Source: an uncultured Subdoligranulum sp.
GTDB lineage: Bacteria > Bacillota > Clostridia > Oscillospirales > Ruminococcaceae
Direction of reading: 5' to 3'
DNA: 64,000 bases
Assembly (NCBI RefSeq): GCF_963931595.1
Contig: NZ_OZ007030.1
Coordinates: forward strand, 2,782,481 to 2,846,480
A program made the position numbers and the translations under genes. The notes under the pieces were generated by a model that saw only the letters and a program-made list of their open reading frames with translations, had not been told where the DNA came from and ran no database searches. Shown here in pieces: positions 51,282 through 60,515 of the stretch. Every line of letters begins with the position of its first letter. The first letter of the stretch is position 1.

Positions 51282-52289
51282 GTGGCAGAAATGCAGGGAG
51301 ATTCTATCTCCATTGAGGAAATTGCCAAAGCATTGGGGGTATCCAAAACAACTGTATCCCGTGCGTTGTCCGGCAAGGGCCGCATCAGTGAAGCCACCCG
51401 CAGCCGGGTGCGGGCTTATGTGGCCAGTACCGGTGCGGCGCCTACCGTGCGCGCCCGCTGGAGCGAGAAAACCGCTACCCATAACCTGACTATGATCATC
51501 CCGCCGCATTTTGTTCATTTGGACCTGCCGTTTCTTCGCAAATGTATGGGCGGTATCAGCATGATGGCAGCCCAGCGGGGCTACGATCTGCTGCTGTGCT
51601 ATGCCAGCGCTTCCGACACCAGCCAGCTGGAACGGCAGCTCTCCAATCGTAAAACCGATGGCGTGATTCTTTCCCGTGCCATGGAGGACGATCCCTGCCT
51701 GGACCTGCTGCAGCAATACCGCGTACCCTATGTGGTCATTGGCCGGTGTGAGGATACGTCTATTCCTCAGGTAGACAACGATCAGGTGGGGGCATCCTAC
51801 GAGATGACCCGGCTGCTGTTGAGGCTGGGGGCCCGGCGCATTGCACTGATCGTGGGAACCAACACCTATACGGTCAACATCGACCGTATGCGGGGATATT
51901 TACGGGCACTGCCGGAGTTCGGCGTCCCGGAAGATCGCCGCCTCATACAGGACGGGGTGGAAAGCGCTGCCCAGCGTTCCGACGCACTGGAGGCAGTGTT
52001 GGATCAGCACCCCGACTGCCTGCTCTGCGGCGACGACCGGCTGGCTTTTGATGTGATGCAGGCGCTGCATGCCCGGCACATCCGGGTGCCGCAGGATCTG
52101 CAGGTGGCCAGCCTGTACGACAGCGAGCTGCTGCTGAGCACGGTTCCCAACGTGTCGGCCGTACAGTTTGATGCCGAGCGACTGGGGGCTTCTGCCTGCC
52201 GTATGCTGCTGGACATCTTGGCCGGCAAACAGATCAATACTCGCCAGGTGGAAGGGTATCAGGTCATTTTGCGGGATTCCACTCACTAA
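51282..52289 (+). CDS. LacI family regulator of galactan/galacto-oligosaccharide use
   Basis: GTG 51282 follows GGGGAGG by 7 bp. The 335-residue protein has a LacI helix-turn-helix (SIEEIAKALGVSKTTVSRAL), a hinge helix and a periplasmic-binding-protein-like effector domain (LSRAMEDDPCLDLL; YVVIGRCEDTSIPQVDNDQVG; CLLCGDDRLAFDVM). Its operators occur before GH42, itself and the transporter operon. The inducer is probably galactose or a galacto-oligosaccharide, inferred from the regulated enzymes. Confidence 0.92.
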   Translation: MAEMQGDSISIEEIAKALGVSKTTVSRALSGKGRISEATRSRVRAYVASTGAAPTVRARWSEKTATHNLTMIIPPHFVHLDLPFLRKCMGGISMMAAQRGYDLLLCYASASDTSQLERQLSNRKTDGVILSRAMEDDPCLDLLQQYRVPYVVIGRCEDTSIPQVDNDQVGASYEMTRLLLRLGARRIALIVGTNTYTVNIDRMRGYLRALPEFGVPEDRRLIQDGVESAAQRSDALEAVLDQHPDCLLCGDDRLAFDVMQALHARHIRVPQDLQVASLYDSELLLSTVPNVSAVQFDAERLGASACRMLLDILAGKQINTRQVEGYQVILRDSTH

Positions 52290-52310
52290 AATTCATCCAG
52301 GCAGTTTTGC

Positions 52311-52346
52311 AAGCCGCCCGCCGCACCACGGCGGGCGGCTTTTTTC
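52311..52346 (+). terminator. Terminator of the LacI-type gene
   Basis: AAGCCGCCCGCCG / CGGCGGGCGGCTT with a run of seven Ts. Confidence 0.9.
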
Positions 52347-52395
52347 GTACACAGGCAAAATTCTTTGCCCCGGGGAAGGAAAGAAAAAACACAAA

Positions 52396-52436
52396 GCGCA
52401 ACATTGCGCGCTTATATCGAAAAAACGCGCAATGTT
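52396..52436. promoter_or_regulatory. LacI-type operator and inverted repeat upstream of the transporter
   Basis: GCGCAACATTGCGC (52396-52409) is identical to the GH42 operator. Its right half forms a perfect inverted repeat with a second site: AACATTGCGCG (52400-52410) and CGCGCAATGTT (52426-52436). This lies about 75 bp upstream of the -10, fit for looping. Confidence 0.6.
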
Positions 52437-52484
52437 CACGCAGGTTGCACAAAAACCATAAAAAAACACTGTAAAAATAATGTA

Positions 52485-52534
52485 TTGCAGAAAGATCCGG
52501 CCCTCTGTATAATAGATAGTGCAATGAATTGCGC
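52485..52534 (+). promoter_or_regulatory. Promoter and operator of the sugar ABC transporter
   Basis: TTGCAG (52485-52490) and TATAAT (52508-52513) are 17 bp apart. A variant operator GTGCAAT-GA-ATTGCGC (52519-52534) sits at the start site. Confidence 0.75.
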
Positions 52535-52598
52535 TATATTGGCGCAACAACAAATCAAAGCGCGGTGCGCCGTGCTTGCTACCAAAGGAGAAGATATC

Positions 52599-53864
52599 AT
52601 GAAAAAGCAATTGAGCCTGGCTATGGCTGCTGCCATGGCGCTGTCGCTGGCCGCTTGCGGCGGAAGCCAGAGCGGATCGGCCGCTGAAACGACCTCCACC
52701 AGCGGCGCTACCTCTGAGGAGGCTGCCAGCTGGGGCGACGTGACGCTGACCATGTGGGGCGCCGAGGAAGAGCAGACCATGCTGCGCGAGATGGCCGATG
52801 CTTTTATTGAAGAAAATAAAGACAAGGGCAACATCACCATCAATATCGGTGCTTGCTCTGAGTCCGATACCAAGGACAATATTCTGACCGACCCCACCGC
52901 CGCTGCGGATGTTTTTGCCTTCGCCGATGACCAGCTCAACGAGCTGGTGGCCGCCGGCGCCCTGCAGGAAGTTTCCCTCAACGCCGACGATGTGAAGAGC
53001 CGCAATCTGGAAGGCTCTGTGGAGGCAGCCTCCCTCAACGGCAAGCTCTATGCCTACCCCATGACCGCCGACAACGGCTATTTCCTGTACTACGACAGCA
53101 GCGTCATCAGCCCGGAGGATGCACAGACGGTGGACGGCATCCTGGCTGCCGCAGCCGCCGCTGGCCGTACCTTTGATATGACCGTCAACGACGGCTGGTA
53201 CATTTACAGCTTCTTTGCCGGTGCCGGCCTGCAGGCCACCCTGGCCGATGATGGTGTCAACACCGTCTGCAACTGGAACGAGGCCCCCGGCGCCGACGTG
53301 GCCCAGGCCATCATGGATATGGCCTCCAACAGCGCTTTTGTCTGTGCCTCCGATGCCGACATCGTTTCCGGCATTGAAAACGGCACGGTCTGCGCTGCCG
53401 TCAGCGGTACCTGGAACGCCAACGTGGCCCAGGAAAAGTGGGGCGAGAACTACGCCGCCGCCAAGCTGCCCACCTACACCCTCAACGGCGAGCAGGTCCA
53501 GATGAGTTCTTTCGCCGGCTACAAGCTGGTGGGTGTCAACCCCCACAGCGCCAACGTAGGCGTAGCCATGATGCTGGCGGACTACATCACCAATGAGGCC
53601 AACCAGCAGAAGCGCTTTGAAGTGCGCAACCTGGGCCCCTCCAACATCAATGTAAACGCTTCCGAGGCAGTCCAGGCCGCTCCCGCCATCGCCGCCCTGG
53701 CCGCTCAGAGTGATTATGCGGATCTGCAGCGTGTGGGCACCAACTATTGGGATCCCGCTGCCAGCCTGGGCCAGATCCTGGTCTCCGGCGACACGCAGGG
53801 CAAGACCACTCAGCAGCTGGTGGATGATGCCGTAGCCGGCATTACCGCTCCGGTGGCTCAGTAA
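52599..53864 (+). CDS. Sugar-binding lipoprotein of an ABC transporter (galacto-oligosaccharide type)
   Basis: ATG 52599 lies 7 bp after AAAGGAGAAG. The 421-residue lipoprotein has the lipobox LSLAAC (Cys20) and a MalE/CycB-like extracellular solute-binding fold (VTLTMWGAEEEQTMLREMAD; VFAFADDQLNELVAAGAL; YAYPMTADNGYFLYYD; AAVSGTWNA). It should deliver galacto-oligosaccharides to the two permeases that follow. No ATPase gene is present in the locus; as in many Firmicutes a shared MsmK/MalK-type ATPase must serve. Induction through the LacI-type operators is inferred. Confidence 0.9.
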   Translation: MKKQLSLAMAAAMALSLAACGGSQSGSAAETTSTSGATSEEAASWGDVTLTMWGAEEEQTMLREMADAFIEENKDKGNITINIGACSESDTKDNILTDPTAAADVFAFADDQLNELVAAGALQEVSLNADDVKSRNLEGSVEAASLNGKLYAYPMTADNGYFLYYDSSVISPEDAQTVDGILAAAAAAGRTFDMTVNDGWYIYSFFAGAGLQATLADDGVNTVCNWNEAPGADVAQAIMDMASNSAFVCASDADIVSGIENGTVCAAVSGTWNANVAQEKWGENYAAAKLPTYTLNGEQVQMSSFAGYKLVGVNPHSANVGVAMMLADYITNEANQQKRFEVRNLGPSNINVNASEAVQAAPAIAALAAQSDYADLQRVGTNYWDPAASLGQILVSGDTQGKTTQQLVDDAVAGITAPVAQ

Positions 53865-53896
53865 TCTTCGCCGCTTGTGCGGCAGCAAACCATCCG

Positions 53897-53928
53897 GCCG
53901 GCACTTACCTGTGGCAGTGCCGGCTTTC
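53897..53928 (+). terminator. Intra-operon hairpin between binding protein and permeases
   Basis: GCCGGCAC / GTGCCGGC followed by TTTC. Such hairpins usually let only part of the transcripts continue, so more binding protein than permease is made. Confidence 0.65.
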
Positions 53929-53964
53929 ATGTGAGAAAATATTTGACTGAAAGGAGTGGGCACG

Positions 53965-55416
53965 GTGGCAGAAATGGCTTTTGAAGCGCCGCTGCGTACA
54001 GACGGCAAAGAACCCAACTTCCTGCAAAAATTCGGCCATGCGTTGGTTCACGGTGACATCTTCACCAAACTGTCCTTCCTCATCTGGGGGCTTGGCTACA
54101 TCGGCCACGGTCAGCTGATCAAGGCGGTGCTGGTCACGCTGGTGCAGGGGCTCGGCCTTTACTACCTGGGCGTGGCAGGCATTCCCAACCTGATGAAATT
54201 CGGTACGCTGGGCACCGTCCAGATGGAAATGGTCTTCAACCCGGCGACCATGAAAAACGAAGTCAACAATTATGATAACTCCTTTGCCATTCTGCTGCTC
54301 AGCGTTATTGCCCTGGTGGTTATCGTGGCGCTGCTGGCATCGGCTATGGCGGTGGTAACTTCCAACTATCAACTGCAAAGAATCCGTCAGGCCGGCAAAA
54401 AGACCAACAGCTTCGGCCAGGATATCCGCGTCTACCTGAACGAGAAGTTCTACGTCACCTTGTTGACGCTGCCGGTACTGGGCGTGGTGATCTTCACCAT
54501 CATACCGCTTTTCATCCTCATTGCGGTGGCCTTCACCAACTATGACCAGCAGCATATGCCGCCCAACTCGCTGTTTACCTGGGTGGGTATGACCAACTTC
54601 CTCACCCTGTTCGGCGGCGGGCAGGCGCTCTCCCTTACCTTTGGGTATGCCTTCGGCAAGATCCTGGTCTGGACGCTGGTATGGGCGTTCTTTGCCACCT
54701 TCACCAACTTCTTCGGCGGTGTTTTTCTGGCCATGTTCATCAATGACCGAAAAACCAAGCTGCCCAAGCTGTGGCGTACGCTTTTTATCATCACCATTGC
54801 GGTGCCCCAGTTCGTCACCCTGCTGCTGGTGCGCAACTTCTTCAGCGACAACGGCATCTTCAACACCATGATGGCCAACCTCGGTGTCACCGAACTGCTG
54901 CGCAATGCCGGCCTGATCGGCGCCAACATGGAGTACATTCCTTTCCTGACCAATGCGGGCTGGGCACAGGTGATGATTATTCTTATCAACATCTGGGTAG
55001 GCGTGCCCTACCAGATGCTCATTGCCACCGGTGTGCTGATGAACATTCCCGGCGATATGCTGGAAGCCGCCCGCATTGACGGTGCCAACCCCGTGCAGAT
55101 GTTCTTCTCCATCAAGCTGCCGTACCTGCTCAGCGTACAGGGCCCGGCGCTGGTCACCGACTTTGTAAAGAACATCAACAATTTCAACGTCATCTATCTG
55201 CTCACCCAGGATGTCTATGTAACCACCGACCAGGCCATGGCTGCCTCCAGCGCCAAGGAAGTGGACCTGCTGGTGACCTGGCTGTTCCGCCTGACACAGG
55301 AGCAGTACAACTACAAGATGGCCGCCGTCATCGGCATTATGGTCTTTATCATCTGCGCCGTATTTACGGTGGTATGTTTCCGCTTTATCAATAAGAAGGA
55401 GGCGACGTTCTCTTGA
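53965..55416 (+). CDS. MalF/GanP-type sugar permease
   Basis: GTG 53965 lies 8 bp after AAAGGAG. The 483-residue protein has an N-terminal cytoplasmic segment, about eight membrane helices and the EAA loop (DMLEAARIDGANPVQMFF) that contacts the ATPase. It has the extra N-terminal region found in MalF-like permeases of maltose/galactan systems. Its stop overlaps the start of the second permease. Substrate is inferred from the enzymes of the locus. Confidence 0.9.
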   Translation: MAEMAFEAPLRTDGKEPNFLQKFGHALVHGDIFTKLSFLIWGLGYIGHGQLIKAVLVTLVQGLGLYYLGVAGIPNLMKFGTLGTVQMEMVFNPATMKNEVNNYDNSFAILLLSVIALVVIVALLASAMAVVTSNYQLQRIRQAGKKTNSFGQDIRVYLNEKFYVTLLTLPVLGVVIFTIIPLFILIAVAFTNYDQQHMPPNSLFTWVGMTNFLTLFGGGQALSLTFGYAFGKILVWTLVWAFFATFTNFFGGVFLAMFINDRKTKLPKLWRTLFIITIAVPQFVTLLLVRNFFSDNGIFNTMMANLGVTELLRNAGLIGANMEYIPFLTNAGWAQVMIILINIWVGVPYQMLIATGVLMNIPGDMLEAARIDGANPVQMFFSIKLPYLLSVQGPALVTDFVKNINNFNVIYLLTQDVYVTTDQAMAASSAKEVDLLVTWLFRLTQEQYNYKMAAVIGIMVFIICAVFTVVCFRFINKKEATFS

Positions 55417-56306
55417 CGCAGGTTATGACAGCTTCTACCCAAAAGCAACTGCGCCAGGGCAAAATCCGGCGCGGTGTGGGCAGCGTCCTTCGCCATCTGG
55501 TGCTGGCTATTCTGGCGGCGGTCTGGCTGGTGCCCATCGTCTGGCTGCTGGTCACTTCCTTCTCCAGCTATCGCGGTATCAACATCACCACTTTTTTTCC
55601 GGAAAGTTATACCCTGGACAATTACATCGACGTGTTGTTCCATCCTGACAGTGTGGCACAGTTCCCGCAGTGGTTTGCCAATACCTTTGTTGTGGCTTGC
55701 TTCAATTGCGTGATCTCTACCTGCTTTGTGCTGATGGTTGCCTACGCATTCAGCTGCTGCCGATTCAAGAGCCGCCGCCTGCTGCAGAATCTCTCGGTCA
55801 CCGTCAACCTGTTCCCCGGCGTACTGGCCATGATTGCCGTCTACTTCGTGCTGCGGTATCTGAACCTGACCAACTCCTACGCCGGCCTGATCATGGTGTA
55901 TGCCGGGTCCTCCGGCCTGGGCTACCTGATCTGCAAGGGATTCTTCGATACGGTACCTGCTTCCCTGCGGGAGGCTGCCAAGCTGGACGGCGCATCGGAA
56001 GCACGCATCTTCCTGCAGGTGGTCATTCCCATGTCCCGTCCGATCCTGGTCTATACCATCATCAATTCCTTCATGATGCCCTGGACCGACTTTGTTATGG
56101 CCAAGATGATCCTCAATTCGGGTGTCAGCTCGGACTGGACGGTGGCTATCGGCTTGTACAACATGCTTTCCCGCACACTGGTCAACAATTATTTTGCACT
56201 GTTCTGTGCCGGTGGTGTGCTGGTATCCATTCCCATTTCGGTCCTGTTCGTCATTATGCAGAAATTCTACGTGGAAGGCATTACTTCCGGCGCAGACAAG
56301 GGCTGA
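55413..56306 (+). CDS. MalG/GanQ-type sugar permease
   Basis: TTG 55413 overlaps the MalF stop, with GGAGG about 9 bp upstream. The 297-residue protein has six membrane helices and the EAA loop (SLREAAKLDGASEARIFL). It is the partner of the preceding permease and has normal family length. A hairpin (56350-56395) separates it from the wall-anchored GH53 gene. Confidence 0.9.
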   Translation: MTQVMTASTQKQLRQGKIRRGVGSVLRHLVLAILAAVWLVPIVWLLVTSFSSYRGINITTFFPESYTLDNYIDVLFHPDSVAQFPQWFANTFVVACFNCVISTCFVLMVAYAFSCCRFKSRRLLQNLSVTVNLFPGVLAMIAVYFVLRYLNLTNSYAGLIMVYAGSSGLGYLICKGFFDTVPASLREAAKLDGASEARIFLQVVIPMSRPILVYTIINSFMMPWTDFVMAKMILNSGVSSDWTVAIGLYNMLSRTLVNNYFALFCAGGVLVSIPISVLFVIMQKFYVEGITSGADKG

Positions 56307-56349
56307 TTGTTGGCCGGAGCCCCGCGCTTTGCGCAGAATGAATCCGGAA

Positions 56350-56395
56350 GGGGACCGCTGCGAACTCTTTGTCGTGCAGCGGTCCCCTCATTTTT
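56350..56395 (+). terminator. Terminator between the permease and GH53
   Basis: GGGGACCGCTGC / GCAGCGGTCCCC is followed by TCATTTTT. GH53 expression then depends on readthrough or on a promoter I could not identify. Confidence 0.75.
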
Positions 56396-56412
56396 ATAAA
56401 GAGGTGAAATCT

Positions 56413-59400
56413 GTGAAAAAATGTTATGGCGTCCGGCGTATTTTCAGCGCCCTGCTGGCCCTGGCCATGCTGCTGGTCCTTGCCCCTGCTGCGGCGGCTC
56501 AGGAAAATGCCGTTAACCTGCTGCAGGATGGCAGCTTCGACCAGGATATCTGGGGCGGGGACAGCCCCTGGACATGCACGGCCTCTGACTGGGGTGGCGA
56601 AGCGGAATCCCAGACCGTCATCGATCGCAAGGACCCTGACGGCAGCGATGCCGCCATGCTTCACTGGTGGAGCCCCAACGAGGCGACGGTGACGGTCAGC
56701 CAGACGGTCACCCTGGAGGCGGGCAACTATACGATGCGTGCCTCCGCCCAGGGCAAGAACTGTGCCGCTCTGCTTTTCTGCGGTTCCTGGACCGGCACCC
56801 GGACAACGCTGACCGGCTACGGCAGCTGGGATACCCTGGAAGAAACTTTCGTTGTGGAAACGGCGGGAGAGTATAGTGTGGGCGTAACGCTGCCGTGTAC
56901 GCTGAATGGCTGGGGGTGCCTGGATGACCTGGAACTGGTCCGGCAGGGGGAGGTGACCCCGCCGTCGACCGAGGAACCGGTATATACCGTGGAACTGACG
57001 GCGGATACCGACCATCTCACTGCTGGTGAAACCGTCCACCTGAGTGCGGTGGTCTGCAAGGACGGCGAGCTGGTCACGGATCTGGCGGCGGAGGGACTGT
57101 ACCTGTGGTTCTGGGCCGACCAGTGGCAGACAGGGCACGAGAGCGCCCCGGTGGATGCGGTGTTCAGCAATCACGATAACAACAGCGGGCACAGCCTGAC
57201 GGCGGATGCCCAGCTGCCCAGCGAGGGAACGTATTACCTGGCAGCGGAGCTGAAAACGGACACCGAGCGTCTGGCCATCACCTTTGCGGAGGTGGACGCT
57301 GCGGCAGAACAGGAACCTCAGGAGCCTGCGCCCGATCCGGTGGAGGCGGAGATCACCGTGCCCTATGTGGCCGGTTCGGATGGCGATTTTATCCGCGGTG
57401 TGGACGTTTCCTCGCTGCTGTCCCTGCTCAACAGCGGGGTGGTGTTCCGGGATACGGACGGCAATCCGCTGGGTGACTCGGTGGAGTCCCAGGGAAAGGC
57501 CTTTATGACCCAGCTGGCCGATGCAGGGGTAAACTGGGTGCGCCTGCGGGTCTGGAATGAACCTTATGATGCTCTGGGGCACGGCTACGGCGGCGGCGAC
57601 AACGATCTGAACGCCGCCAGGCAGATGGGCCAGTGGGCTACCGAAGCAGGACTGCAGGTACTTATTGATTTCCACTATTCGGATTTCTGGGCCGACCCGG
57701 GCAAACAGCAGGCGCCCAAGGCGTGGAAGGATATGACGGTGGACGAAAAGGCTGCTGCAGTTTCGACTTTTACCACCGAAAGCCTGTGCACGCTGCTGGA
57801 TGCAGGGGTCAACGTGGGCATGGTGCAGATCGGAAACGAAACCAATAACGGCATTGCCGGTGTGATGTATGGAACCGACGGCTGGGACGCTGCCGCCAAG
57901 CTGTTTGCGGCCGGTGTGGATGCTGCCCATGCGGTGGCGGCTGAATACAATACCACCATTCTGGCGGCTGTCCATTTCACCAATCCTGAAACAGCAGGCC
58001 GCTATGCGGGATACGCCAAGCAGCTGGCGGACCATAACGTGAACTACGATGTGTTTGCTTCCTCCTACTACCCCTACTGGCATGGCTCGCTGGACAACCT
58101 GACCGCTGTGTTGCAGCAGGTGGCCGATACCTACGGCAAGAAGGTCATGGTGGCCGAGACTTCCTGGGCTACCACGCTGGAGGACGGCGACGGCCACGAC
58201 AACACCGTGCGGGTCGGCTCCAACGATAACAGCAATATGAGCGGTAAAAACTGGGCATTCTCGGTCCAGGGCCAGGCATCGGAGGTGGCCGACGTGGCCA
58301 GCGCCGTCACTGCGGTAGGGGAGAACGGCATCGGCCTGTTCTACTGGGAACCGGCATGGCAGCCGGTGCACAATGTTTCCGGCCTGGAAGGGGAAGCCTA
58401 CGATGCGCAGGTGGCTGCCAACCGCCTTGCCTGGGAACAATACGGCTCAGGCTGGGCATCCTCCTACGCGGGAGAATATGACCCCGACGACGCCGGAAAA
58501 TGGTACGGCGGCTCGGCGGTGGACAATCAGGCAATGTTTGACTTCGATGGCAAACCGTTGGCGTCGTTGTATGTCTGGAAGCTGATGCAAACCGGCTCGG
58601 TGGCACCTAAAAAGGTGGAAAGTGCCGACAACCCGGTTCTTACGGTGGAGGCGGGCAGCGACGGCACCGCTGCTGTCACCCTGCCGGACGCCACTACTGT
58701 GTATTACAGCGACGGTACCAGCGAGACAGCCCCCGTGGTATGGGAAACTGCCGGACTGGATCTGAACACTCTGCCGACGGGCAGCTATACTGTGCAGGGT
58801 ACTGTAACGGTAACACCCGCCGATACCCCTGTGACGGTGGAGGTTCATTGTACGCTGACTGTCATTTACCCCAACCTGCTGGAAAATCCCGGTTTTGAGG
58901 ATGGGAGTGCCGGATATACCTTTTCAGAAAACTGGCCGGGCAACGGGGTTACGGAAAAGGAACCCGGCAACCTGCACAGCGGCAGACGGTATCTTCATTT
59001 CTATTCTGCGGCTGCACGCACTGTCACTGTGCAGCATGACCCGGTGACGCTGCAGCCCGGACAGTACACGTTTACCCTCTACATGCAGGGGGAGGGGGCT
59101 TCCGGCCGGATCTCCGTGACCGATGCGGATGGCAGTGAGCTGGCCTCCGCGGATTTTGCTGGTACCCAGTGGGGCGACTGGCAGCAGCCCTCGCTGACCT
59201 TTACGCTGACGGAAGAAACCGTCGTTACGCCGGGCATCCTGCTGGACATCCAGCCCGGGGGCTGGGGCGCAGTGGACGATCTCTATCTGGGAAAACTGGG
59301 TGACCAGGCGGTGGAACCCACCCCCGATACCCCCCAGGAAGACAACTCGTCGACCCCGACGCAAAACCAGCAAAATGTTACGGTCAGCAGCACATCCAAA

Positions 59401-59562
59401 CCGGCCGCCGCCGCGGCAGCGGAACCTGCAGCAGCTGCCGCCGTGACTATTGGTGAGATTCCCCAGACCGGCGACACGCTGCCGGTGGCTGTACTGGCAC
59501 TGCTGATGGTGCTTTCGGCTGCGGCGATGCTGGGCATTGCCCTTCTGCGACGAAAAGAATAA
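56413..59562 (+). CDS. Cell-wall-anchored GH53 endo-beta-1,4-galactanase with carbohydrate-binding domains
   Basis: GTG 56413 follows AAAGAGGTG; the 1049-residue protein has a signal peptide ending at AAAAQENA. An N-terminal CBM61-like domain (about 35-175) and an Ig-like domain precede the GH53 barrel (about 315-690). The barrel has GVDVSSLLSLLNSGVVF, acid/base near Glu476 (QIGNETNNG) and nucleophile near Glu582 (VAETSWATT). A second Ig-like and a second CBM-like domain follow (NLLENPGFEDGSAGY). The C-terminus has a Thr/Ala-rich stalk, IPQTGDTLP sorting signal, helix and LLRRKE. It cuts galactan outside the cell for import by the transporter and hydrolysis by GH42. Confidence 0.93.
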   Translation: MKKCYGVRRIFSALLALAMLLVLAPAAAAQENAVNLLQDGSFDQDIWGGDSPWTCTASDWGGEAESQTVIDRKDPDGSDAAMLHWWSPNEATVTVSQTVTLEAGNYTMRASAQGKNCAALLFCGSWTGTRTTLTGYGSWDTLEETFVVETAGEYSVGVTLPCTLNGWGCLDDLELVRQGEVTPPSTEEPVYTVELTADTDHLTAGETVHLSAVVCKDGELVTDLAAEGLYLWFWADQWQTGHESAPVDAVFSNHDNNSGHSLTADAQLPSEGTYYLAAELKTDTERLAITFAEVDAAAEQEPQEPAPDPVEAEITVPYVAGSDGDFIRGVDVSSLLSLLNSGVVFRDTDGNPLGDSVESQGKAFMTQLADAGVNWVRLRVWNEPYDALGHGYGGGDNDLNAARQMGQWATEAGLQVLIDFHYSDFWADPGKQQAPKAWKDMTVDEKAAAVSTFTTESLCTLLDAGVNVGMVQIGNETNNGIAGVMYGTDGWDAAAKLFAAGVDAAHAVAAEYNTTILAAVHFTNPETAGRYAGYAKQLADHNVNYDVFASSYYPYWHGSLDNLTAVLQQVADTYGKKVMVAETSWATTLEDGDGHDNTVRVGSNDNSNMSGKNWAFSVQGQASEVADVASAVTAVGENGIGLFYWEPAWQPVHNVSGLEGEAYDAQVAANRLAWEQYGSGWASSYAGEYDPDDAGKWYGGSAVDNQAMFDFDGKPLASLYVWKLMQTGSVAPKKVESADNPVLTVEAGSDGTAAVTLPDATTVYYSDGTSETAPVVWETAGLDLNTLPTGSYTVQGTVTVTPADTPVTVEVHCTLTVIYPNLLENPGFEDGSAGYTFSENWPGNGVTEKEPGNLHSGRRYLHFYSAAARTVTVQHDPVTLQPGQYTFTLYMQGEGASGRISVTDADGSELASADFAGTQWGDWQQPSLTFTLTEETVVTPGILLDIQPGGWGAVDDLYLGKLGDQAVEPTPDTPQEDNSSTPTQNQQNVTVSSTSKPAAAAAAEPAAAAAVTIGEIPQTGDTLPVAVLALLMVLSAAAMLGIALLRRKE

Positions 59563-59585
59563 ACAATATTTAAAACAGACAAAGC

Positions 59586-59629
59586 AAGAGGCCACACGGA
59601 ACCGTTAAAGAACCGTGCGGCCTCTTTTT
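59586..59629 (+). terminator. Terminator of GH53
   Basis: AAGAGGCC-CACGG / CCGTG-GGCCTCTT stem with TTTTT. Confidence 0.85.
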
Positions 59630-59707
59630 GGTTAAATGCTATTCTCTTCGGCAGGTGTTTGATACTGCGTTTAAAATCAAACCTTGTTTCGTTATAGAAA
59701 ACAAAAA

Positions 59708-59736
59708 AAAGCGACAGAGGAAAACCTCTATCGCTT
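59708..59736 (-). terminator. Terminator downstream of the tRNA-Asn fragment
   Basis: Read on the minus strand: AAGCGATAGAGG / CCTCTGTCGCTT followed by eight Ts, in the normal place after a tRNA gene. Confidence 0.75.
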
Positions 59737-59738
59737 GT

Positions 59739-59798
59739 TGGCTGCCCCAGTCCGACTTGAACGGACGACACCCTGATTAACAGTCAGGTGCTCTACCA
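59739..59798 (-). repeat. tRNA-Asn(GUU) 3' fragment (putative attachment site)
   Basis: On the minus strand GGTAGAGC, the anticodon arm CCTGACTGTTAATCAGG, a perfect T-arm (GTCCG-TTCAAGT-CGGAC) and TGGGGCAGCCA are intact. The 5' acceptor strand and D-arm are not, so this is a 3' fragment with the break at its upstream side. The native terminator follows. Confidence 0.7.
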
Positions 59799-60029
59799 TG
59801 TGAAACGTGGTGAGGGGCTAATACTACACAAAAAATATCTTTAAAGCGACAAAAAATGGGCGACGACGGTAAAGGTTGAGAAAATTATGCGGATAAAACT
59901 GATGAGAAAACAGCCAAATGGTAGGTTCGAGAAAGAAAACCAGCCAACGAACTGAGACTAATATTATAATAGAATACAGCGAGAATATTGCAAGCTGCAT
60001 TTACTGACGAAAGGGGGGATCATCACGTT
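59799..60029. other. AT-rich leader of the XRE gene
   Basis: No gene is visible in this stretch, which begins at the broken tRNA-Asn fragment. It contains CTAATATTATAATAG-type sequence near 59961-59971 (a likely -10 at TATAAT 59966-59971). Confidence 0.4.
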
Positions 60030-60494
60030 ATGAAAATCGGGGTAAGGATTCGCCAAATTCGTCAACACCGGCACATGACGCAACGGGAGTTAGGCGAGAA
60101 GATTGGATTGGGAAAGAACGGGGCAAATCGCATAGCCCAATATGAAATGGGGTATCGAACACTCAAACGTGACCAACTCAATAAAATAGCTCATGCTTTG
60201 AACGTACCGGAGGAAATGTTTTCCTTGGAATCGGATGAAACGCTGCAGGCATTGCTCCACAATCTGCTTTGGTTAGATCAGGACGATACAACCCTTATTG
60301 AATTGTATGTTCTAAACAAAGAAAACTGTCTGCGATCTTGCAACCGGAAAGGAAAAAGTTCTGTAGCCATTGTAATACACGATGAAGCCGTCCAAAATTT
60401 TCTTAGAGACTGGTGCACCGAAAAATCACTTATTGAAGCTGGAGCAATAACTCAAGAGGATTACTTTGATTGGAAAATCCACACCCCTTTGTAA
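60030..60494 (+). CDS. XRE family regulator
   Basis: ATG 60030 lies 10 bp after AAGGGGGG. The 154-residue protein has an XRE helix-turn-helix (RIRQIRQHRHMTQRELGEKI; GANRIAQYEMGYRTLKRDQL), then a C-terminal helical part of unknown role (NFLRDWCTEKSLIEAGAIT). Small solitary regulators like this are common in genomic islands. It lies alone between a tRNA-Asn fragment and a tRNA-Lys fragment, the last gene of a possible small island. Confidence 0.82.
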   Translation: MKIGVRIRQIRQHRHMTQRELGEKIGLGKNGANRIAQYEMGYRTLKRDQLNKIAHALNVPEEMFSLESDETLQALLHNLLWLDQDDTTLIELYVLNKENCLRSCNRKGKSSVAIVIHDEAVQNFLRDWCTEKSLIEAGAITQEDYFDWKIHTPL

Positions 60495-60515
60495 CCGATG
60501 CTTAGGCTATTTACG

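Noticed and set aside
52365..52598. Upstream extension of the sugar-binding protein frame
   Set aside because: It would cover the promoter and operators; ATG 52599 has a ribosome site and a proper lipoprotein signal.
56122..56412. Extension of the GH53 frame into the permease gene
   Set aside because: It overlaps the permease and a terminator; GTG 56413 is followed by a signal peptide.
56281..58440. A 719-residue minus-strand open frame
   Set aside because: It is opposite the GH53 gene; no motif, ribosome site or family similarity was seen.
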